From the NCBI GenBank assembly GCA_934254985.1, contig CAKQMS010000057.1, forward strand, positions 1 through 8,261: a DNA stretch of 8,261 nucleotides, written 5' to 3'. The DNA is from an uncultured Prevotella sp. (GTDB taxonomy: Bacteria; Bacteroidota; Bacteroidia; Bacteroidales; Bacteroidaceae). Made by a program: the position numbers and the translations under genes. How positions within the stretch are numbered: position 1 is the first letter of the stretch; every line of letters starts with the position of its first letter. The notes under the pieces are model-generated. The model was given only the letters and a program-made list of their open reading frames with translations, did no database searches and was not told the DNA's origin. Positions 5,591 through 8,261 of this stretch are shown here, piece after piece.

Positions 5591-6928
5591 ATGAAGCGAA
5601 TTTCACTTTTGTTTTGTGCCCTTGTGGCAATGAGCACCGTGATGTATGGTGCAAAGAAGAAGCAGCCAAAGCAGCAGCTATGGCCTGATGGTAGCGTGAT
5701 GTCGGAATGGTTTTCTGATACTACCAAGGTTGATGTAGAGACTCTTGGCAAGAAGTATGTAATCACCGAATATGGTGTTGGCATGGATAGCACCGTGGTG
5801 CAGACTGCCAAGATACAGGCTGTTATCGACAAGGCTGCCCAGATGGGCGGTGGAGTAGTGGTGGTGCCAAAAGGAACCTTCCTTTCTGGTTCGCTATTCT
5901 TTAAGCAGGGTACACATCTTTATATAGAAGAAGGTGGCAAGCTAAAAGGTTCTGAGCGTATTGCCGATTTTAAGATTGCAGAGACACGTATAGAGGGACA
6001 GACCTGTAAGTATTTCACCGCCTTGGTGAATGCTGATGGTATCGATGGTTTTACTATTGCCGGTAAGGGAACCATCGATGGCAATGGCTATCATTACTGG
6101 AATGAGTTCTGGATTCGCCGTAAGTGGAATCCACAGTGCACTAACAAGGATGCTCAGCGCCCACGACTTACATATATCTCTAACTGTAAGAACGTAACCG
6201 TGCAGGATGTAAGACTCATCAACAGTCCTTTCTGGACAAACCATATCTATAATAGCGACCATGCACGCTACCTCGATTTGTATATCTATGCACCAACAAG
6301 CGGTGTGAAGGCACCAAGCTCGGATGCCATAGATATCGACGTATGCCACGATGTGATGGTTCACGGATGCTATATGAATGTCAACGACGACGCTGTGGTA
6401 TTGAAAGGTGGTAAGGGAACATGGGCAGACAAGGCTCCAGAGAATGGTCCTAACTACAACATCCTTATTCAGAACTGCCATTACGGTAAGGTACATGGCT
6501 GTTTGACCCTTGGTTCAGAGAGCGTTACAGATAAGAACGTGATACTTCGCAACTGTCGTGCCGACGATGCCAACCGTGTGTTGTGGCTAAAGATGCGCCC
6601 TGATACACCTCAGCATTATGAGTATGTAACAATAGAGAATGTTGTTGGCAACTGCGGCTCATTCCTCGTTATCCGCCCTTGGACTCAGTTCTTCAAGCCA
6701 GAGAAACGCGACGATATGCCTAAGTCGTTGTGTAACAATATCGTGATGAAGAATATCAAGATGGACTGCCGCAACTTCTTCGATGTTGGTGCATCTGATA
6801 AGTACGACTTCCGCGACTTCACCTTCGAGAATATCTTGGTTAACGACAAGAAGAACGCATTCAAGAAAGATCTTATCCCAAATACAGTGGTTAAGAATGT
6901 GAAGATAAATGATGTAGTTGTAAAGTAA
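5591..6928 (+). CDS. Secreted glycoside hydrolase family 28 (pectin) enzyme
   Basis: GH28 enzymes hydrolyse alpha-galacturonosyl bonds in homogalacturonan or rhamnogalacturonan by inversion. The 445-residue product has a Sec signal peptide (charged MKR, hydrophobic core, likely cut near residue 20 after MYG) and a right-handed beta-helix pattern of short repeated beta strands. The catalytic region aligns by spacing. Asp245 in SSDAID replaces the NTD motif, Asp266-Asp267 in NVNDDAVV sit 21-22 residues later as in fungal polygalacturonases, His302 lies in VHG (usually GHG), and Lys334 lies in LWLKMRPD (usually RIK). The usual Arg of RIK is therefore absent, which points to an unusual specificity, perhaps exo-acting or for rhamnogalacturonan. 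It is periplasmic or exported. It is the first gene of a two-gene unit; the esterase starts 9 nt after its stop. The substrate is not determined. Confidence 0.9.
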   Translation: MKRISLLFCALVAMSTVMYGAKKKQPKQQLWPDGSVMSEWFSDTTKVDVETLGKKYVITEYGVGMDSTVVQTAKIQAVIDKAAQMGGGVVVVPKGTFLSGSLFFKQGTHLYIEEGGKLKGSERIADFKIAETRIEGQTCKYFTALVNADGIDGFTIAGKGTIDGNGYHYWNEFWIRRKWNPQCTNKDAQRPRLTYISNCKNVTVQDVRLINSPFWTNHIYNSDHARYLDLYIYAPTSGVKAPSSDAIDIDVCHDVMVHGCYMNVNDDAVVLKGGKGTWADKAPENGPNYNILIQNCHYGKVHGCLTLGSESVTDKNVILRNCRADDANRVLWLKMRPDTPQHYEYVTIENVVGNCGSFLVIRPWTQFFKPEKRDDMPKSLCNNIVMKNIKMDCRNFFDVGASDKYDFRDFTFENILVNDKKNAFKKDLIPNTVVKNVKINDVVVK

Positions 6929-6937
6929 AGCAAGATA

Positions 6938-8182
6938 ATGAAAAAACTAATATCTACTACATTGGCGAGCCTATTCTGTGTGGCTTGCCTCAATGCGCAG
7001 ACCTTCGATATGAAGGTGGCGCAGCCAAGTTATAATGATTCTATCGGTTATGGTTGGGATGTTACCAATATGCCAACTGCTAAGGAATTGAAGAAAGGAT
7101 TGAAGCGCCCTGTATACTTCTCTGTTAAAGTTCCAGACGGCAACTATAAGGTGACAGTAACCATTGGTTCAAAGAAATATGCTGCCAACACTACTGTTAG
7201 AGCAGAAAACCGTAGACTCTTCATAGAACCACTATCAACAAAGAAGGGTGAACTGAAGACATTCTCGTTTGTAGTAAACAAGCGTACACCTTATATTAAT
7301 AATAAGATGAACGTGAAGATAAAGGATCGTGAGAAGGATTATCTCACTTGGGACAACCGTCTTACCCTCGAATTTAATGGCTCGGCTCCTGCTGTAGCTT
7401 CTATCAATGTTGAGAAGGCTGATGTGCCAACAGTATTCCTCTGTGGTAACTCAACAGTAGTAGACCAGAGTCGTGAACCATGGGCAAGTTGGGGACAGAT
7501 GTTTACACGATGGTTTGATGATGGCATCGCTATCTCTAACCATGCAGAGAGTGGACTAACAGCAGGTTCTTTCCTTGCCAGCAACCGCTTGGATAAAATT
7601 CTCGCTATGATGAAACCTGGCGACTATGTGCTCTGCGAGTTTGGTCACAACGACCAGAAAGAGAAAATGGCAGGATCAGGTGCATGGTATAACTTCTCAT
7701 ATAATCTGAAGAAGTTCATCGATCAAGTACGCAAAAACAAGGGAAACATCATCTTCGTTACTCCTACCCAGCGTCGTGCCTTCAAGGATGGAAAGATTAT
7801 GGAAACTCATGGCGACTATCCTGATGCTATGCGTGCTGTAGCTAAGCGTGAGCATGTGCCAGTTATAGAACTTCATGATATGACTCGCACATTCTTCGAG
7901 ACACTTGGTGAGGAAAATTCTAAGCGTGCCCTCGTTCACTATGCTGCAGGAACCTTCCCTGGACAGGATAAGGCATTGGCAGACAATACCCACTTCAATA
8001 CATGGGGAGCCTATGAGGTTTCAAAAATGATTGTGATGGGAATGAAGCAGCTCGGTTTGCCTATCGTAAGCCATCTACGCCCAGACTGGAAAGACTATTC
8101 ACCAGCTAAGCCAGATGATTTCAATAAGTGGAATTGGCCTTTGGCTCCAATCTTCGAATCATTGAAGCCAGACGGCAATTAA
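6938..8182 (+). CDS. Secreted SGNH-fold carbohydrate esterase, CE12-like (rhamnogalacturonan acetylesterase type)
   Basis: This family removes acetyl groups from pectin galacturonate, opening the backbone to glycosidases. The 414-residue product has a signal peptide ending near LNA-Q (20/21). A beta-rich N-terminal domain (about 22-155) resembles the carbohydrate-binding-like domain of two-domain bacterial members. The SGNH domain follows. Block I is FLCGNSTVVDQ (167-177), with nucleophile Ser172 and Asn replacing the Asp of GDS. The block II Gly lies in ESGLTAGSF (204-212). Block III is FGHNDQ (235-240), with oxyanion Asn238. Block V is DNTHFN (349-354), with Asp349 and His352 completing the triad. 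The 9-nt gap after the GH28 gene implies co-transcription and a shared pectin substrate. Cys17 is a weak lipobox candidate, but signal peptidase I cleavage is more likely. CE12 is favoured over other SGNH families by context and motifs. Confidence 0.87.
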   Translation: MKKLISTTLASLFCVACLNAQTFDMKVAQPSYNDSIGYGWDVTNMPTAKELKKGLKRPVYFSVKVPDGNYKVTVTIGSKKYAANTTVRAENRRLFIEPLSTKKGELKTFSFVVNKRTPYINNKMNVKIKDREKDYLTWDNRLTLEFNGSAPAVASINVEKADVPTVFLCGNSTVVDQSREPWASWGQMFTRWFDDGIAISNHAESGLTAGSFLASNRLDKILAMMKPGDYVLCEFGHNDQKEKMAGSGAWYNFSYNLKKFIDQVRKNKGNIIFVTPTQRRAFKDGKIMETHGDYPDAMRAVAKREHVPVIELHDMTRTFFETLGEENSKRALVHYAAGTFPGQDKALADNTHFNTWGAYEVSKMIVMGMKQLGLPIVSHLRPDWKDYSPAKPDDFNKWNWPLAPIFESLKPDGN

Positions 8183-8210
8183 TAACTAAAGTTTCGGATT
8201 TAGGCAGGGA

Positions 8211-8261
8211 CGGGCTGAAAGCCCAACAAGCGCATAGCCCAGGGCATCGCCCTGGGTTACG
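8211..8261. repeat. GC-rich double-hairpin element, possibly dispersed, cut by the window edge
   Basis: Starting 29 nt after the esterase stop, the sequence becomes GC-rich. GGGCT (8212-8216) and AGCCC (8220-8224) form a 5-bp stem with a 3-nt loop. CCCAGGGC (8238-8245) and GCCCTGGG (8249-8256) form a perfect 8-bp stem with loop ATC, extended by three more pairs including one G-T. No T-tract follows within the window. From general knowledge the wording resembles hairpin repeats scattered between genes in Bacteroidota and other phyla; only one copy is visible here and the right end is not seen. Confidence 0.6.

Noticed and set aside
5942..6496. A 184-codon minus-strand open frame opposite the GH28 gene
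   Set aside because: It is antisense to conserved GH28 motifs, with no promoter and no family resemblance.
7445..7456. GNST instead of GDST in the esterase as a sign of inactivation
   Set aside because: The nucleophile Ser and the Gly, Asn, Asp and His residues of the other blocks are intact, and Asn at this position is seen in other bacterial members of the SGNH group to my knowledge.

Overview
The window reads as chromosomal DNA from a Bacteroidota bacterium, most likely Bacteroidales and probably Prevotella or a close relative. The reasons are Bacteroidota-type promoters (-7 box TAnnTTTG, -33 TTTG), A-rich start regions without Shine-Dalgarno motifs, a compact sppA-lpxK-punA-thiL operon of the kind I associate with Bacteroidales, and a secreted pectin-degrading pair next to it. 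The genus is inferred, not shown.

Layout. Positions 1-260 hold no gene. They contain a cluster of 22-bp-periodic palindromic repeats (99-179) and a 7-bp tandem array (184-258). A tRNA-Phe gene follows on the minus strand (316-388) with its own promoter (409-440) and an intrinsic terminator with a UUCG loop (267-301). Next come the terminator of the housekeeping operon (460-495) and an 8-bp minisatellite (504-588) that runs into the 3' end of thiL. The operon occupies 580-5360 on the minus strand and is transcribed sppA > lpxK > punA > thiL. Its junctions are very tight: TAATG between sppA and lpxK, a 116-nt overlap between lpxK and punA, and 8 nt between punA and thiL. The products are unrelated: a membrane peptidase, the lipid A 4'-kinase, a purine nucleoside phosphorylase and thiamine-monophosphate kinase.

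A divergent intergenic region (5361-5590) carries promoters in both directions and two small inverted repeats. On the plus strand a two-gene unit follows: a secreted GH28 pectin glycosidase (5591-6928) and, 9 nt later, a secreted SGNH/CE12-type esterase (6938-8182). Together they would cleave and deacetylate galacturonan or rhamnogalacturonan. No SusC/SusD pair or regulator is visible, so this could be an isolated pair or the edge of a larger locus. The right end enters a GC-rich hairpin element (8211-8261) that looks like a dispersed intergenic repeat.

I found no convincing new multi-gene system. The points most worth a second look are the long dual-coding overlap between lpxK and punA, an Asn-to-Asp change at the base-recognition position of PunA, the variant GH28 catalytic motifs, the three different repeat families within 600 bp around the tRNA gene, and the hairpin element at the right edge.
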